Below, piece by piece: positions 14,644 through 14,893 of a stretch of DNA of 14,893 nucleotides; the stretch's first letter is position 1; each line of letters opens with the position of its first letter. Origin of the DNA: Pedobacter sp. (lineage in GTDB: Bacteria > Bacteroidota > Bacteroidia > Sphingobacteriales > Sphingobacteriaceae); NCBI GenBank assembly GCA_028287885.1, contig JAQBOT010000115.1, forward strand, positions 1 through 14,893, written 5' to 3'. Under the pieces are notes generated by a model that saw only the letters and a list, made by a program, of their open reading frames with translations, did no database searches and was not told where the DNA came from. The translations under genes and the position numbers were made by a program.

Positions 14644-14893
14644 ATGAAAAAAATACTATTGGTTTTTTGCATTGTTGCCGGACTCGGCAGCTGTAAAAAA
14701 AGCACGCTGGAGCTGGAGAATCCTAACCGGATCACGTCCGCAACATTCTGGAAAACTGAGGCAGATGTACAAGGTGCATTTGCAGCAACATACGGGTTGT
14801 TAAGGGACGTTAATGGCGGCTTTTACGGAGTACGTGGCGTTGAGCTGGCAAATGGAAGAAGCGATGATTTTGTAATCCGAAACGACGTTGCGG
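14644..14893 (+). CDS. susD: SusD/RagB-family outer-membrane lipoprotein, N-terminal part (cut by window edge)
   Basis: The first 83 codons of a longer gene are present and the frame stays open to the last base. The N-terminus is a lipoprotein signal peptide (MKKILLVFCIVAGLGSC), with the lipid-modified Cys at residue 17 after a GLGSC lipobox. The mature part begins KKSTLELENPNRITSATFWKTEAD and continues with QGAFAATYGLLRD. This matches SusD N-termini, where a short LE.NPN.IT..TFWKTE segment precedes the first TPR-like helix. SusD caps the SusC barrel and binds the substrate at the cell surface. It starts 27 nt after the susC stop and is surely co-transcribed. The rest lies outside the window. 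Confidence 0.93.
   Translation, partial: MKKILLVFCIVAGLGSCKKSTLELENPNRITSATFWKTEADVQGAFAATYGLLRDVNGGFYGVRGVELANGRSDDFVIRNDVA

Overview
The window looks like chromosome of a Bacteroidota bacterium, most likely Sphingobacteriaceae (Pedobacter/Mucilaginibacter-like). This rests on the SusC/SusD pair with ECF sigma and FecR, promoter -7 elements resembling TAnnTTTG, A-rich leaders without clear Shine-Dalgarno sequences, and moderate AT content. The genus is inferred from style, not proven. No rRNA, tRNA, CRISPR or insertion sequence was seen.

Layout. (1) Bases 1-1600 form a fluoride-resistance unit: a fluoride (crcB-type) riboswitch, an overlooked 41-codon ORF with a lipoprotein-like N-terminus, and a CLC-F fluoride/proton antiporter. 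The riboswitch 3' strand can instead form an 11-bp helix with the start codon of the small ORF, which suggests translational control through that ORF. (2) Bases 1597-5545 (minus strand) are a sulfane-sulfur/sulfite module: a Crp/Fnr regulator, a TauE/SafE exporter, two YeeE/YedE half-transporters, and a metallo-beta-lactamase (persulfide dioxygenase type) fused to two rhodanese domains. Two near-identical TGTGA-N6-TCAC operators lie exactly 25 nt upstream of matching -7 elements, one before tauE and one before the fusion gene. The regulator carries the RExxxR recognition helix expected for TGTGA, so this reads as a small self-contained regulon. (3) Bases 5607-8074 (minus) hold glycerate kinase and a GntP-family permease, coupled by TGATG. 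(4) Bases 8176-8969 hold an exported rhodanese-like protein converging on a small helical protein of unknown function, with a bidirectional terminator between them whose stem lies partly in the rhodanese coding sequence. (5) Bases 8970-9310 have no gene but hold 11-bp-period repeats arranged as two converging arrays. (6) Bases 9311-14893 are a nutrient-uptake locus: ECF sigma factor (minus) divergent from FecR anti-sigma factor, an STN-containing SusC/RagA receptor, and the start of a SusD lipoprotein cut by the window edge. The three regulatory and receptor genes share a leader motif.

How the genes work together. In the sulfur module, the fusion protein would oxidise persulfides and move sulfane sulfur to acceptors. 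The YeeE pair would move sulfur species across the inner membrane, and TauE would export the sulfite formed. In the uptake locus, SusC signals substrate occupancy through its STN domain to FecR, which controls the ECF sigma factor. The best leads are the riboswitch/small-ORF platform, the Crp/Fnr-controlled sulfur regulon and the phased 11-bp array.
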